Source: Sneathiella limimaris (GTDB taxonomy: Bacteria; Pseudomonadota; Alphaproteobacteria; Sneathiellales; Sneathiellaceae). From it: a DNA stretch of 64,000 nucleotides. Below are positions 52,505 through 64,000 of this stretch, piece after piece. Position numbers and translations under genes: made by a program. The stretch lies in assembly GCF_012932565.1 (NCBI RefSeq), contig NZ_JABBYJ010000001.1, positions 1,302,001 through 1,366,000 on the forward strand, given 5' to 3'. The notes below the pieces were generated by a model. That model was not told the origin of the DNA, did not search any database, and saw nothing but the letters and a program-made list of their open reading frames with translations. Position 1 is the stretch's first letter. Each line of letters starts with the position of its first letter.

Positions 52505-54003
52505 ATGGGCTTGCCGCTCCCGGGAAGGCCCAAACGCTCCCACATATCGCTGACTTTATCTACAACTTCGCTGTCCATCTGGATTTTCTCCCCCCATTCT
52601 CGATGTGTTTCTGGGGGCAGCTTATTTGTGGCATCAAGAGCAAGTTTCCCGCCAAGCCCAGATTCTGGGGAAGCGAAATCCAGATAATCAATCGGTGTGC
52701 CTTCAATGGTTGTGATGTCACGAACCGGATCCATACGGGTGGAGACTGCCCACATCACATCTTTCCAGTCGCGGGCATCAATATCATCATCCACAATAAT
52801 CAGGAACTTTGTGTACATAAACTGGCGGAGGAATGACCAAGCTCCCATCATCACTCTTTTCGCATGCCCTGCATAAGCCTTCTTCATAGAAATTACGGCA
52901 ATTCGGTAACTGCATCCCTCCGGCGGAAGCCAGAAATCCACAATTTCAGGAAACTGCTGCTGCAAAAGCGGGATGAAAACCTCATTGAGGGCTTCCCCTA
53001 AAACACTTGGCTCATCCGGTGGGCGTCCTGTGAACGTTGACAGGTAAACAGGTTTTTTGCGCATGGTAATTGCGCTGATGGTAAACACTGGAAATGGTTC
53101 TACTGAATTGTAGTACCCTGTATGATCTCCATAAGGGCCTTCATCAGCATACTCCTCTAAAGAGACATGGCCTTCCAAGACAATCTCAGCTGATGCCGGC
53201 ACTTTTAAGGGAATGGTTTTACAATCCACCAGTTCGACTTTCTGGCCGCGCAAAAGACCAGCGAATTGATATTCTGATAGTGTATCCGGTACCGGTGTTA
53301 CCGCGGCAAGGATGGTTCCAGGATCTGCGCCGATCACGGCCGCAACTGGAAGCGGCTCAATTTTTTCTTTCTTCCAACGCTGGAAATGCTGGGCGCCGCC
53401 GCGATGTTTCAACCACCGCATGATGGTTTTGTTTTTACCTAATTTCTGCATCCGATAGATGCCGAGATTAAAATTATCCTCTTTGCCTTTGCTGGGACCT
53501 TTCGTGACGACCAGCGGCCACGTGATCAGGGGGGCGGGCTCTCCCGGCCAACAGGTCTGGATTGGCAGCTTATCAAGGTCGATGTCATCGCCGGTCAGAA
53601 CAACCTCCTGACAGGGGCCCGAACGGGTTGTCTTTGGCCGCATGGTCATAGCCGTTTTCAAAACCGGCAACATACCCATGGCTTCGCGCAGGTTTGCAGG
53701 TGGTTCTGGCTGGCGCAAAAATGCAAGAGTCTCACCAACTTCGCGAAGCTCCTCGGGCTTTCGTTGCATGCCCATGGCTACTCGATCGACGGTTCCAAAA
53801 AGGTTCACCAGCACTGGCATGTTGGTCGGTTCGCCTTTTTCGTTAACTGGATTTTCGAAGAGAACAGCGGGTCCCCCCTCGGCAAGCAAGCGGGTTTGGA
53901 TTTCCGTCATCTCAAGATCGGTGGAAACGGGCTCGCTGACCCGAACCAATTTGTCTTCACGCTCCAACTGAGCCATGAAATCCCGAAGAGAGGCGAAAGG
54001 CAT
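52495..54003 (-). CDS. ubiD: UbiD family prenylated-FMN decarboxylase
   Basis: 502 residues, the normal size of 3-octaprenyl-4-hydroxybenzoate carboxy-lyase, which uses prenyl-FMN made by UbiX. Typical segments are [41 protein letters not shown] and the C-terminal [13 protein letters not shown]. It immediately follows ubiA (10 bp gap), so prenylation and decarboxylation of 4-hydroxybenzoate are co-expressed. UbiX is not in the window. Confidence 0.95.
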   Translation of the reverse strand: MPFASLRDFMAQLEREDKLVRVSEPVSTDLEMTEIQTRLLAEGGPAVLFENPVNEKGEPTNMPVLVNLFGTVDRVAMGMQRKPEELREVGETLAFLRQPEPPANLREAMGMLPVLKTAMTMRPKTTRSGPCQEVVLTGDDIDLDKLPIQTCWPGEPAPLITWPLVVTKGPSKGKEDNFNLGIYRMQKLGKNKTIMRWLKHRGGAQHFQRWKKEKIEPLPVAAVIGADPGTILAAVTPVPDTLSEYQFAGLLRGQKVELVDCKTIPLKVPASAEIVLEGHVSLEEYADEGPYGDHTGYYNSVEPFPVFTISAITMRKKPVYLSTFTGRPPDEPSVLGEALNEVFIPLLQQQFPEIVDFWLPPEGCSYRIAVISMKKAYAGHAKRVMMGAWSFLRQFMYTKFLIIVDDDIDARDWKDVMWAVSTRMDPVRDITTIEGTPIDYLDFASPESGLGGKLALDATNKLPPETHREWGEKIQMDSEVVDKVSDMWERLGLPGSGKPIWK

Positions 54004-54013
54004 GCCGAAATCC

Positions 54014-54958
54014 TCATAGTGGCAGGTTAAATTTTCCAGCTACAATAGCGAAAAGTACGATGGCACCAAATATTTTGTTGGACTTGAAGAGGATAAGGCA
54101 ACGATCCCCATCATCAATATCCAGCGTCTTGATTTGCCAGATTAAGTGCGCAGTCGCTCCTGCCATTATGATGTAGAAGCTAAGGGACAACTGCATCAAT
54201 AAGCCACACATGACAATCAACGCAATTGTCAGGGTATAGAACGCAGTCAGCCAATGAACCGTGCTTTCCCCAAATTTTAGCGCAGTGGATTTTACTCCGA
54301 TCAATGCATCATCTTCTTTATCTTGATGGGCATAAATGGTGTCATAGCCGAGGGTCCAGAATATACCCGCCACATAAAGAATAGGGGGGACGATACCCAG
54401 TTCACCCCGCTCCGCAGCCCAGCCCAGCCAGGCGCCATAGTTAAAGGCAAGACCCAAAAAGAATTGCGGCCAGTAGGTAAAGCGTTTGGCAAAAGGGTAT
54501 ATGGCAACAAAAACCAGGCTAAAAATACCAACATAGACTGCAAACAAGTTGAACTGCAGCAGGATGACAAGACCGATCAGACATTGAATTCCCAGCCAGA
54601 TGAAGGCTTGGAGAACCGAGACCTGTCCACTTGGGATAGGGCGCTTTTTGGTCCGTTCCACCTTGCCATCAAAATCGCGATCGGCAAGATCGTTGACAGT
54701 GCAACCTGCACCTCGCATGACAAGAGCGCCAACAGCAAAAAGTAAAAACAGCTTCGGATCCGGAAAGGCGCCAGCAGGAGTTGCCAAGGCGAGTGACCAC
54801 CAACAAGGAAACAATAGGAGCCATGTCCCAATGGGCCGATCAATCCGGGTCAGCTTCAGATAGGGCTGGATATTTTCCGGCGCGTATTTGTCGACCCAGT
54901 TCTGGCGGCTGGCATCCGCAATGATCCGGTCTTGATCCTGTTGACTGAAATTTTGCAT
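54014..54958 (-). CDS. ubiA: 4-hydroxybenzoate polyprenyltransferase
   Basis: Membrane prenyltransferase that attaches the polyprenyl tail in ubiquinone synthesis. 314 residues, about 8-9 spans. First Asp-rich motif NDLADRDFD (89-97) followed by [13 protein letters not shown]; second motif [13 protein letters not shown]. The [15 protein letters not shown] start is typical. It heads the unit ubiA-ubiD-tauE and is divergent from rsmE. Confidence 0.96.
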   Translation of the reverse strand: MQNFSQQDQDRIIADASRQNWVDKYAPENIQPYLKLTRIDRPIGTWLLLFPCWWSLALATPAGAFPDPKLFLLFAVGALVMRGAGCTVNDLADRDFDGKVERTKKRPIPSGQVSVLQAFIWLGIQCLIGLVILLQFNLFAVYVGIFSLVFVAIYPFAKRFTYWPQFFLGLAFNYGAWLGWAAERGELGIVPPILYVAGIFWTLGYDTIYAHQDKEDDALIGVKSTALKFGESTVHWLTAFYTLTIALIVMCGLLMQLSLSFYIIMAGATAHLIWQIKTLDIDDGDRCLILFKSNKIFGAIVLFAIVAGKFNLPL

Positions 54959-55070
54959 AAATCGCCTGCAATTTACTTTGGTCTTGCTAGGGTTTACCTG
55001 AATGATCGGATGACATCAAATAGTGATTAGGGCTATATCAAGCCATATGCGATCAAGGATTGGATTTTAG

Positions 55071-55811
55071 ATGGCGCAAAAACAGTTTCAGGTTCGCTTA
55101 TTTGTGGATGCAGATCTTGGAGTTGATGTTGGAATTGCTCTCGATCAGGCGCAAGCTCACTATGTGGGAACGGTCATGCGCAAGAGCGTTGGTGATGAGC
55201 TGCTTCTATTCAACGGTCGAGATGGTGAATGGCTGGGTGAGATTCAGGATATTCGTAAAAAGCAGGTTCTCGTTCATATTAAAGAGCAAATCCGCTCTCA
55301 GTCAGCAGGACCCGACATCCGTCTTTACTTCGCTCCGGTAAAAAAGATACAGACAAACCTTATCCTTCAAAAAGCAACAGAGCTGGGTGTGAGTGAACTT
55401 GTCCCTGTACAGACAACTCGGACCAATGCCGATCGATTGCGGGAAGATAAGATGCTTGCTCAAGTGATTGAGGCGGCAGAACAATGTGAGCGGCTAACAG
55501 TTCCAACTATCCGGCCACTGGTAAAACTGGATAAGGCTTTGCAGGAGATGGAGGCAGATAGGCCATTGATTTTCTGCCATGAGCGATTTGACGGAAAAGA
55601 TCCGATTTCAGGACTTGCGACTATAAAAGGTGCAGGTCGCTATGCGGTTCTGATCGGACCAGAGGGCGGTTTTACAGATGAAGAGCGGGAAAAAATCATG
55701 TCTTGTGATGGGGCGCACACTCTATCATTGGGCCCTAGAATTTTGAGAGCAGAGACGGCTGTCGCCGCCTCTTTAACCCTTTTACAGGCCGTATGTGGTG
55801 ACTGGACCTGA
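55071..55811 (+). CDS. rsmE: 16S rRNA (uracil-1498-N3)-methyltransferase
   Basis: SPOUT-class knot methylase. 246 residues. N-terminal PUA-like domain (about 1-75, HYVGTVMRKSVGDELLLFNG) and C-terminal trefoil knot with LIGPEGGFTDEERE and the SLGPRILRAETA motif that binds SAM. It lies between ubiA (divergent) and gshA (118 bp downstream). Confidence 0.95.
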   Translation: MAQKQFQVRLFVDADLGVDVGIALDQAQAHYVGTVMRKSVGDELLLFNGRDGEWLGEIQDIRKKQVLVHIKEQIRSQSAGPDIRLYFAPVKKIQTNLILQKATELGVSELVPVQTTRTNADRLREDKMLAQVIEAAEQCERLTVPTIRPLVKLDKALQEMEADRPLIFCHERFDGKDPISGLATIKGAGRYAVLIGPEGGFTDEEREKIMSCDGAHTLSLGPRILRAETAVAASLTLLQAVCGDWT

Positions 55812-55928
55812 ATAACTCTTCGGTGAAATAGTCGTATTATGACTTGATGCGTTAATTTCTTTCTATTAATTGAAAGAATTGTCGGCGAGTGGGCGCTCAA
55901 ACCGGCAGGGTAACCAAAAGGAAACGAT

Positions 55929-57296
55929 ATGTCAGGACCAGCTACAGGAAAGGCGACCGAGATCGCCAATAAAGCCCAGCTCGTAGAATTTGCGGAAAGC
56001 GGATCAAAGCCAAAGGAAAACTGGCGCATTGGGACCGAACACGAAAAGTTCGGTTTTAATCTAGAGACTCTAGAGCCGCTTCCATATGAAGGGCCGAGTG
56101 GCATCCGCGCCATGCTGGAGGGATTGCAACGCTTTGGCTGGCAACCCCAGTATGAAGGCGACAATGTGATCGCACTGACTATGAAGGGCCATTCTGTCAG
56201 TCTGGAGCCAGGGGGTCAGCTTGAGCTCTCTGGTGAGGCGCTCGAAAATCTTCACCAAACCTGTAGTGAAGTTCATACGCATCTGGCTCAGGTGCGTGAA
56301 GTTGGTGATGAAATTGGTGTTGGTTTCTTAGGACTGGGGTTCAGCCCTAAATGGACGCGCGAAGAAACACCAATTATGCCTAAGGGTCGATATGGCATCA
56401 TGAAGGCCTATATGCCGAAAAAAGGCGACCATGGTCTTGATATGATGTTCCGTTCCTGCACGGTTCAGGTCAATCTTGATTATGGTAGCGAAGCAGACAT
56501 GATTAAAAAGTTTCGCACCAGCCTTGCTTTGCAGCCTTTGGCAACAGCCCTTTTTGCCAACTCTCCGTTCACAGAAGGTAAACCCAACGGGCATCTCAGT
56601 CACCGTAGCTTTATCTGGACAGACACAGATCCAGACCGAACCGGTATGCTCCCATTTGTTTTTGAGGATGGTTTCTCATTTGAACAATATGTGGATTATG
56701 CCCTCGATGTTCCGATGTATTTTGTCTATCGGGACGGCACCTATATTGATGTTTCCGGGCAATCGTTCCGTGATTTTCTGAAAGGGGAATTGCCAGGTTT
56801 GCCAGGCGAGAAGCCAACTCTGGTCGATTGGGACAATCACCTGACAACCCTTTTCCCTGAAGTGCGAATGAAACGGTTCCTTGAGATGCGGGGGGCTGAC
56901 GGCGGACCTTGGCGCCGTTTATGCGCGTTACCTGCTTTCTGGGTGGGGCTGCTTTATGATCAAGGCGCGCTGGATGCAGCTTGGGATCTGGTTAAGAACT
57001 GGACTGCAGAAGACCGGATGCAGATGCGCAACGACGTTTTCACAGAAGCTTTGCAAACGAAAGTCCCTGATGGGCGCACCATGCGTGAGTTGGCGGCAGA
57101 GGTTCTAGATATTGCAAGTGCTGGTCTGAAGGCGCGTAAACGCCTTGATAGCTTTGGTGAGGATGAGGTTCATTTCCTCAATGCACTGAAAACAACGGTT
57201 GAAACCGGGATCACACCAGCCGAAGAACTGCTCTCCAAATACTATGGTGAGTGGGCTGGTGATATCGATCAGGTTTTCCGTGAATACGCTTATTGA
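55929..57296 (+). CDS. gshA: Glutamate-cysteine ligase, plant/alphaproteobacterial type
   Basis: First step of glutathione synthesis: ligation of Glu and Cys with ATP. 455 residues, the GCS2 class shared by plants and Alphaproteobacteria, unlike the enterobacterial enzyme. Motifs are [35 protein letters not shown] and [23 protein letters not shown]. Its last 7 bp overlap the convergent cytochrome gene. Confidence 0.94.
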   Translation: MSGPATGKATEIANKAQLVEFAESGSKPKENWRIGTEHEKFGFNLETLEPLPYEGPSGIRAMLEGLQRFGWQPQYEGDNVIALTMKGHSVSLEPGGQLELSGEALENLHQTCSEVHTHLAQVREVGDEIGVGFLGLGFSPKWTREETPIMPKGRYGIMKAYMPKKGDHGLDMMFRSCTVQVNLDYGSEADMIKKFRTSLALQPLATALFANSPFTEGKPNGHLSHRSFIWTDTDPDRTGMLPFVFEDGFSFEQYVDYALDVPMYFVYRDGTYIDVSGQSFRDFLKGELPGLPGEKPTLVDWDNHLTTLFPEVRMKRFLEMRGADGGPWRRLCALPAFWVGLLYDQGALDAAWDLVKNWTAEDRMQMRNDVFTEALQTKVPDGRTMRELAAEVLDIASAGLKARKRLDSFGEDEVHFLNALKTTVETGITPAEELLSKYYGEWAGDIDQVFREYAY

Positions 57297-58105
57297 TCTT
57301 CTGCTAGTTCAATCATCTCGTTTAGAATAACAGCTGCATTTTCCTGATCACGGGTCATCACATTGGCAAGTTGCCGAAGTTTATTGGCCAATAGGTGCAG
57401 CTGTTTTTCAGATTTTCCCTGTGTTGCCCGCCGTGCCAGTTCCTCTCGCAATAGGACGGCGCGCTGTCGAACTTTATCAATATTTCCTTCCGCAATTGGG
57501 TCTTCTAAAAGACGAAGGTAGTTTGCAAAGGGGATTGGGCTGTCAATCTGATCGCCTGAGTCTGGTGTCCTTAATAAACCCATGTAAGTGACTAGGGCAT
57601 CAATGGTCTCAGATTTTGGTTCAGGGCCAGCGAATTCATTGACGATCACATGCCGGGTAAAGTCGCTAAGCGTTGTGAACTCAAGCACCGTTCCAAAGGG
57701 AGCTGTCTGACTGACATTCTGTAAGCTTGGTATCTCAACAGGATCAAAAGCTTTGTTGTCTTCTTGATCTGTCCAGAAGCGGTGGCTGATATCAATATGT
57801 CCGGGCTTATTGGATAAACCAGGAATAAAAAAGTTCGGATTTTTATGTCCCGCCGGATGGCAACTGTTACAGGAAAGGCCCATGCGTGTGGCCCGCTCTC
57901 CTAAAATACCCGGTGTATTGAAGAGCAGTTTGCCGAGAAGGGCTTGACCTAATAGCTGATGCCCGGGTGAAACGTATTCGACTTCTACGGAGGAAGTTGA
58001 AACCTGAGCGCCACTGGGCATCCAGTCTTCGGGCGCAGAATATACGTTTCCAGAAGTGAAGAAGGCGAGCCCTGCAAACAGGAGAAGAGTGTGAGCTCGC
58101 CACAT
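57290..58105 (-). CDS. Exported single-haem cytochrome c, CCP/MauG-like N-terminal half
   Basis: 271 residues. A signal peptide (about 1-23, ending VYSA) and one haem site, CNSCH (79-83). The surrounding [15 protein letters not shown] and [17 protein letters not shown] resemble the di-haem cytochrome c peroxidase/MauG family, but there is no second CxxCH; the C-terminal half (about 195-271) is instead helical and Gln/Arg/Leu-rich. A peroxidase mechanism therefore seems unlikely; electron transfer or haem sensing is possible. It follows tldD by 11 bp and is probably co-transcribed with it. Confidence 0.82.
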   Translation of the reverse strand: MWRAHTLLLFAGLAFFTSGNVYSAPEDWMPSGAQVSTSSVEVEYVSPGHQLLGQALLGKLLFNTPGILGERATRMGLSCNSCHPAGHKNPNFFIPGLSNKPGHIDISHRFWTDQEDNKAFDPVEIPSLQNVSQTAPFGTVLEFTTLSDFTRHVIVNEFAGPEPKSETIDALVTYMGLLRTPDSGDQIDSPIPFANYLRLLEDPIAEGNIDKVRQRAVLLREELARRATQGKSEKQLHLLANKLRQLANVMTRDQENAAVILNEMIELAEDQ

Positions 58106-58116
58106 TCTGTCAGGTC

Positions 58117-59550
58117 CTAGCTGGCAGTACCGCCTACGGTGAGGCCGCCCAGCAGCATAGTTGGTTGCCCCACACCAACTGGAACGCTTTGTCCACCCTT
58201 ACCACAGGTGCCAACACCGCTGTCCAGCTCCATATCGTTACCAACAGCCTTTACTTTCTTCAAAGCTTCGCTGCCGGTTCCAATCAGAGTCGCCCCTTTG
58301 ACGGGAGCTGTTAATTTTCCATCTTCGATCAGATAGGCTTCTGTGCAGGAGAACACAAACTTGCCAGAGGTAATGTCAACTTGACCGCCCCCAAAGTTAA
58401 TGGCGTAGAGGCCTTTCTTGACGGAAGAAAGAATTTCTCCTGGATCTTCTTTGCCATTTGTCATGTAGGTGTTTGTCATGCGGGGCATCGGCAAATGGGC
58501 AAAGCTTTCGCGCCGACCGTTGCCAGTTGGGTCCACACCCATCAACCGGGCATTTTGTCGGTCCTGCATATAACCAACCAGAATGCCATCTTCGATTAGG
58601 GTTGTGCAGCTGCTGGCAGTGCCTTCATCATCTACACTTAAGGACCCACGGCGATCTGGAATTGTCCCATCATCAACGACTGTAACCCCTGGTGCGGCAA
58701 CACGCTCCCCAATCAGCCCAGAAAAGACAGAAGTTTTCTTTCGGTTGAAATCACCTTCAAGGCCATGACCGACAGCTTCATGAAGAATGATGCCAGGCCA
58801 GCCAGGACCAACGATAACGTCCATTTCGCCTGCTGGAGCATCCACACTATCCAAATTTACAACTGCCTGACGAAGGGCTTCATCTACGGCTGATTTCCAG
58901 GTGTCTTCCTGCAGATAAAAATCATAACCGGTTCGGCCGCCAGTTCCATGGCTACCGCTTTCCCTGCGGCCATCTTTCTCAACAACAATTGATACATTCA
59001 ATCGGACGAGTGGCCGAATATCTCCGGCACGCTCACCGCCTGAGCGGATAATTTCAATAGCTTGCCAGGAACCGGATAAAGATGCCGATACTTGGACAAC
59101 ACGCGGATCTTTCGATCGAGCATAAGCGTCAATTTCACCAAGAGTTTTGACCTTGGTATCAAACGGAATTTCACTCAATGGGTTTTCATCAGAGTAAAGA
59201 GCCCGATTGCCACCAGCAGGGGCGAGGGCCATCTTGCCTGATTTGCCTTGGGTGACGGCACGAACAGTTTCAGCTGCTTTTTCGATCGCCTGCTCACTCA
59301 GCTCAGAGGCGTGGGCAAAACCAATTGCCTCGCCAGAAACGGCGCGTAGCCCAAATCCTTGAGTTGTGTCGAAACTGGCGCTCTTAAGACGGCCATCATC
59401 AAAACTAAATCCTTCAGACTGGCGGTATTCCAGAAACAACTCCCCATCATCGGCGTGGTTAAGGGCGTCAGAAACAATCTTCTCCGCTGCCTGCCTGTCC
59501 ATGCCTGTTGATTCAAAAAAGAGTTTGTCTGCTGTTTTACTATCCGTCAC
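58117..59550 (-). CDS. tldD: Metalloprotease TldD
   Basis: 477 residues from GTG 59550, chosen because GGAG lies 6 nt upstream; a second in-frame GTG at 59562 is also possible. Catalytic motif HEAVGH (257-262, HExxxH) with the following GLEGDFNR. The C-terminal SGKFVFSCTEAYLIEDG and LIGTGSEALKKVKAVG are family hallmarks. It is the catalytic half of the TldD/TldE complex; its partner pmbA is about 6.5 kb away in the window. Confidence 0.95.
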   Translation of the reverse strand: MTDSKTADKLFFESTGMDRQAAEKIVSDALNHADDGELFLEYRQSEGFSFDDGRLKSASFDTTQGFGLRAVSGEAIGFAHASELSEQAIEKAAETVRAVTQGKSGKMALAPAGGNRALYSDENPLSEIPFDTKVKTLGEIDAYARSKDPRVVQVSASLSGSWQAIEIIRSGGERAGDIRPLVRLNVSIVVEKDGRRESGSHGTGGRTGYDFYLQEDTWKSAVDEALRQAVVNLDSVDAPAGEMDVIVGPGWPGIILHEAVGHGLEGDFNRKKTSVFSGLIGERVAAPGVTVVDDGTIPDRRGSLSVDDEGTASSCTTLIEDGILVGYMQDRQNARLMGVDPTGNGRRESFAHLPMPRMTNTYMTNGKEDPGEILSSVKKGLYAINFGGGQVDITSGKFVFSCTEAYLIEDGKLTAPVKGATLIGTGSEALKKVKAVGNDMELDSGVGTCGKGGQSVPVGVGQPTMLLGGLTVGGTAS

Positions 59551-60005
59551 GTGTTGCTCCACTCAATCGCTGGCGATGAAAGTCCTTTTCAGGTCCTATC
59601 TTGAGAATATGTGCGGTGCCAATACAAATGTCGAGGGGAGAGTTTTTCAATTTTGAATCAAACAGTCGCACTTTATCCGAGGTTATCATGCGACAAAATG
59701 ACACATCTTGACAGATGAATACCCGTAAATTTCATAGTTGATTTGTCTGATATGGAAAACCAGTATTGCGTTAAGTTGTTGTTTTTTATTATTCTTTGTG
59801 CGTTATAGGGTGTTGGTCTGGCAACAGATTTCATATCCTTTGCTTTTATTTCCACTAAGCATCTTGTTCTTTTGCCATTCCATAGTGTAATTTCCGCACC
59901 AAATTGATCTGAATCATTTTTGATTTGCACGAACAGACTGGCTATAAAAGCATATTCATGCGAAATTTGTCCAAGTGTGTTGTGTGAATTAAATAACAAG
60001 AAGTA
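59551..60005. other. Intergenic region between tldD and coxB, no convincing gene
   Basis: About 450 bp of AT-rich DNA. A 108-codon minus-strand frame (59673-59999) has only a TTG start, no ribosome site and no recognised domain, and it overlaps the likely cox promoter, so I do not call it a gene. TTGACA at 59708-59713 is a possible extra -35 without a good -10. The strong promoter-like element at 59920-59948 is listed separately. Confidence 0.6.
59920..59948 (+). promoter_or_regulatory. Probable promoter of the coxB-coxA-ctaB-ctaG operon
   Basis: TTGATT (59920-59925), exact 17-bp spacer, TATAAA (59943-59948). Predicted start is near 59955, about 50 nt before the coxB start. Confidence 0.55.
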
Positions 60006-62502
<2,497 letters not shown>

Positions 62503-62518
62503 GTAAACGGAGTCTCTT

Positions 62519-63433
62519 GTGTCTGACACAAGCTTGTTACAGGACAGCACAGCCCGGGCGTATCAAGGCGCCCGGGCAAGTGACTATTTCGCCCTTCTGA
62601 AACCACGGGTGATGTCACTTGTTGTGTTTACGGGAATTGTTGGACTGGCCGTTGCGCCAGGTGACATTCACCCTGTCCTTGCCTTTACAGCATTGTTATG
62701 TATCGCTGTTGGAGCAGGTGCCTCTGGTGCCATCAACATGTGGTACGATGCAGATATCGACCAGATTATGGAACGGACGAAGAACCGTCCCATCCCTGCT
62801 GGCAAGGTAACTGCAGGAGAAGCCCTTGGCATTGGAGTAGCCCTTTCGGTTGCTTCGGTCCTTCTGATGGGCCTCGCGGTTAATATGGTTGCAGCTACGT
62901 TGCTAGCAATCACTATTGCCTTCTACATTTTCGTTTACACTATGTGGCTGAAACGTCGGACACCGCAGAACATTGTCATTGGTGGTGCCGCCGGCGCATT
63001 CCCTCCCATGATCGGGTGGGCTGCCGTAACAGGTGACGTCAGCATCGAAAGCCTTGTGCTTTTTGCTGTTATTTTCTTCTGGACACCTCCGCATTTCTGG
63101 GCCCTGTCACTTTGGCGGGATATTGATTATGCGAACGCTGGTGTTCCGATGCTGCCCGTAGTGGCTGGTCGAGAAGCTACTCGCCGCCAAGTGCTGATTT
63201 ACAGCGTTCTTTTGCTGCCCATTGGTGTTTCACCATATTTCCTGGGTTTTGCAGGACCAGTCTTCGGCGCAGGTGCAGCTATTCTTGGAGCAATATTCCT
63301 TTATGGTGCCGTGAAAGTCTGGCTCAAGAAGGATGAGAAAAGTGCCAAGCAGCTTTTTGCTTTCTCTTTGCTTTACCTGTTTTTGATCTTCGCTTTGCTT
63401 CTCGGTGAAGCCATCGTCAAAGGAGTGATCTAA
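62519..63433 (+). CDS. ctaB: Protohaem IX farnesyltransferase (haem O synthase)
   Basis: 304 residues, UbiA superfamily, about 8-9 spans. First Asp-rich motif [23 protein letters not shown] (Asn73 to Asp81 region). Converts haem B to haem O, the precursor of haem A for subunit I. Start is GTG 62519 with GGAG about 6 nt upstream. Its TAA shares a base with the ATG of the next small gene (TAATG). Confidence 0.95.
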   Translation: MSDTSLLQDSTARAYQGARASDYFALLKPRVMSLVVFTGIVGLAVAPGDIHPVLAFTALLCIAVGAGASGAINMWYDADIDQIMERTKNRPIPAGKVTAGEALGIGVALSVASVLLMGLAVNMVAATLLAITIAFYIFVYTMWLKRRTPQNIVIGGAAGAFPPMIGWAAVTGDVSIESLVLFAVIFFWTPPHFWALSLWRDIDYANAGVPMLPVVAGREATRRQVLIYSVLLLPIGVSPYFLGFAGPVFGAGAAILGAIFLYGAVKVWLKKDEKSAKQLFAFSLLYLFLIFALLLGEAIVKGVI

Positions 63434-63558
63434 TGGATCGGGAAGAAGAGAGAAAACGCCTGAAAACCCGGAACTATGTCGTCGGTGGAATTTTAGCGGC
63501 GATCGTTATTCTGTTTTACCTGATTACTCTAGTGAAGCTGGAGGTGGGTGTCATATGA
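63433..63558 (+). CDS. 41-residue single-span protein in the cox cluster (CoxF-like)
   Basis: [20 protein letters not shown] and a hydrophobic stretch (AAIVILFYLITLV): a charged cytoplasmic N-terminus and one membrane helix. Start overlaps the ctaB stop by one base; stop overlaps the ctaG ATG by 4 nt (ATGA). Tiny genes at this spot occur in other alphaproteobacterial oxidase clusters, often called CoxF. An assembly or stabilising role is inferred from position only. Confidence 0.75.
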   Translation: MDREEERKRLKTRNYVVGGILAAIVILFYLITLVKLEVGVI

Positions 63559-64000
63559 GTTCATCTTCCAAAACATCGCGTCGGATGGCAATTGGACTGG
63601 TTGTTGTTGTGGTCGGTATGCTGGGGCTTTCCTATGCAGCTGTTCCGCTTTATGACCTCTTTTGCCGTGTGACCGGATTTGGTGGAACAACTCAGCGGGC
63701 GGACATGGGCTCTGATGTGATTCTGGATAAGGACATCACTATCGATTTCGATGCCAACACATCACGGGATATGCCTTGGGAATTCAAGCCTGTCGAACGA
63801 AAAGTAACCCTGAAAATTGGACAGACTGGTCTGGCCTATTATGAGGCCTATAATCCAACTGATAAGCCGATCACGGGTACAGCATCTTTTAATGTGTCAC
63901 CTTTGAAGGTGGGACAGTATTTTACCAAGATTGAGTGTTTCTGCTTCACAGAGCAGACGCTTCAACCAGGTCAACGTGTTGATATGCCGGTTACATTCTA
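63555..64000 (+). CDS. ctaG: Cytochrome c oxidase assembly protein CtaG (Cox11); 3' end outside the window
   Basis: 148 codons visible. N-terminal membrane anchor (about 12-31), then PLYDLFCRVTGFGGTTQ, the Cox11 hallmark. The copper site ECFCF has Cys128 and Cys130; Cys37 is the third conserved Cys. Cox11 delivers Cu(I) to CuB of subunit I. The reading frame is intact to base 64000 without a stop. Confidence 0.95.
   Translation, partial: MSSSSKTSRRMAIGLVVVVVGMLGLSYAAVPLYDLFCRVTGFGGTTQRADMGSDVILDKDITIDFDANTSRDMPWEFKPVERKVTLKIGQTGLAYYEAYNPTDKPITGTASFNVSPLKVGQYFTKIECFCFTEQTLQPGQRVDMPVTF

Noticed and set aside
55640-56164. 174-codon minus-strand frame spanning the rsmE-gshA gap
   Set aside because: Overlaps the conserved ends of both genes; no recognisable features.
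59673-59999. 108-codon minus-strand frame upstream of coxB
   Set aside because: TTG start only, no ribosome site, AT-rich unlike neighbours, no recognised domain, and it covers the best cox promoter match.

Overview
The window is ordinary, gene-dense alphaproteobacterial chromosome. It holds about 60 protein genes, nearly all core or metabolic, with no rRNA, tRNA, CRISPR array, insertion sequence or prophage that I can see. Base composition looks moderate (by eye 45-50% GC). Alphaproteobacterial markers are CobS/CobT next to a J-domain protein, BolA and an XRE regulator; the DUF3035 lipoprotein beside lspA with an active/inactive M16 peptidase pair; a plant-type GshA; the coxB-coxA-ctaB-small ORF-ctaG cluster; and a MutL with the endonuclease motif. 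A CheY-CheZ pair and L-malyl/beta-methylmalyl-CoA lyase fit a marine Rhodospirillales, Kiloniellales or Sneathiellales relative, but the genus cannot be fixed from the sequence.

Layout. 1-5.7 kb: the 3' part of methylmalonyl-CoA mutase, an acetylpolyamine amidohydrolase, cytidine deaminase and hydroxyproline dehydratase (minus strand), and the mutase chaperone meaB. 5.8-11.6 kb: rpmB, an exported dienelactone hydrolase, and the cobalamin block cobT-cobS-J-domain protein-XRE regulator facing bolA. 11.6-15.6 kb: minus-strand operon aroK-aroB-corC-AEC permease. 15.7-20.7 kb: a 46-aa membrane peptide coupled to a 599-aa exported protein, xerD, malyl-CoA lyase and accA. 20.8-26.8 kb: an SDR, a degenerate EAL protein, a HAD phosphatase, cheY-cheZ, a MaoC hydratase and ribF. 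27-39 kb: ileS-lspA-DUF3035 lipoprotein, the M16 pair, pgi-mutL, an HI0933-type flavoprotein and a PhyH-type dioxygenase. 39-47 kb: rsmD, a pseudouridine synthase, a glutamine-amidotransferase-like hydrolase, tadA, an acyl-CoA dehydrogenase, a small membrane protein, two tandem APH-fold kinases and purD. 47-60 kb: xseA, an M23 protein, a CysQ-like phosphatase, pmbA, tauE-ubiD-ubiA, rsmE, gshA, a cytochrome c and tldD. 60-64 kb: cytochrome aa3 oxidase and its assembly factors, cut by the window end.

How the genes connect. Mutase, MeaB, CobS/CobT and malyl-CoA lyase all bear on propionyl-CoA, methylmalonyl-CoA and glyoxylate flow and its B12 supply, which suggests an ethylmalonyl-CoA-type route. 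The acyl-CoA dehydrogenase facing two APH-fold kinases looks like the separated halves of ACAD10/ACAD11, used for 4-hydroxy-acid breakdown. UbiA/UbiD and the oxidase genes serve aerobic respiration.

No wholly new multi-gene system is evident. The best leads are: the twin kinases plus dehydrogenase; a 13-bp inverted repeat that would hide the ribosome site and start codon of the polyamine amidohydrolase behind the mutase gene; a CheZ with two copies of a CheY/FliM-like peptide; nested TTTGC/GCAAA dyads upstream of malyl-CoA lyase; and the coupled 46-aa and 599-aa pair of unknown function.
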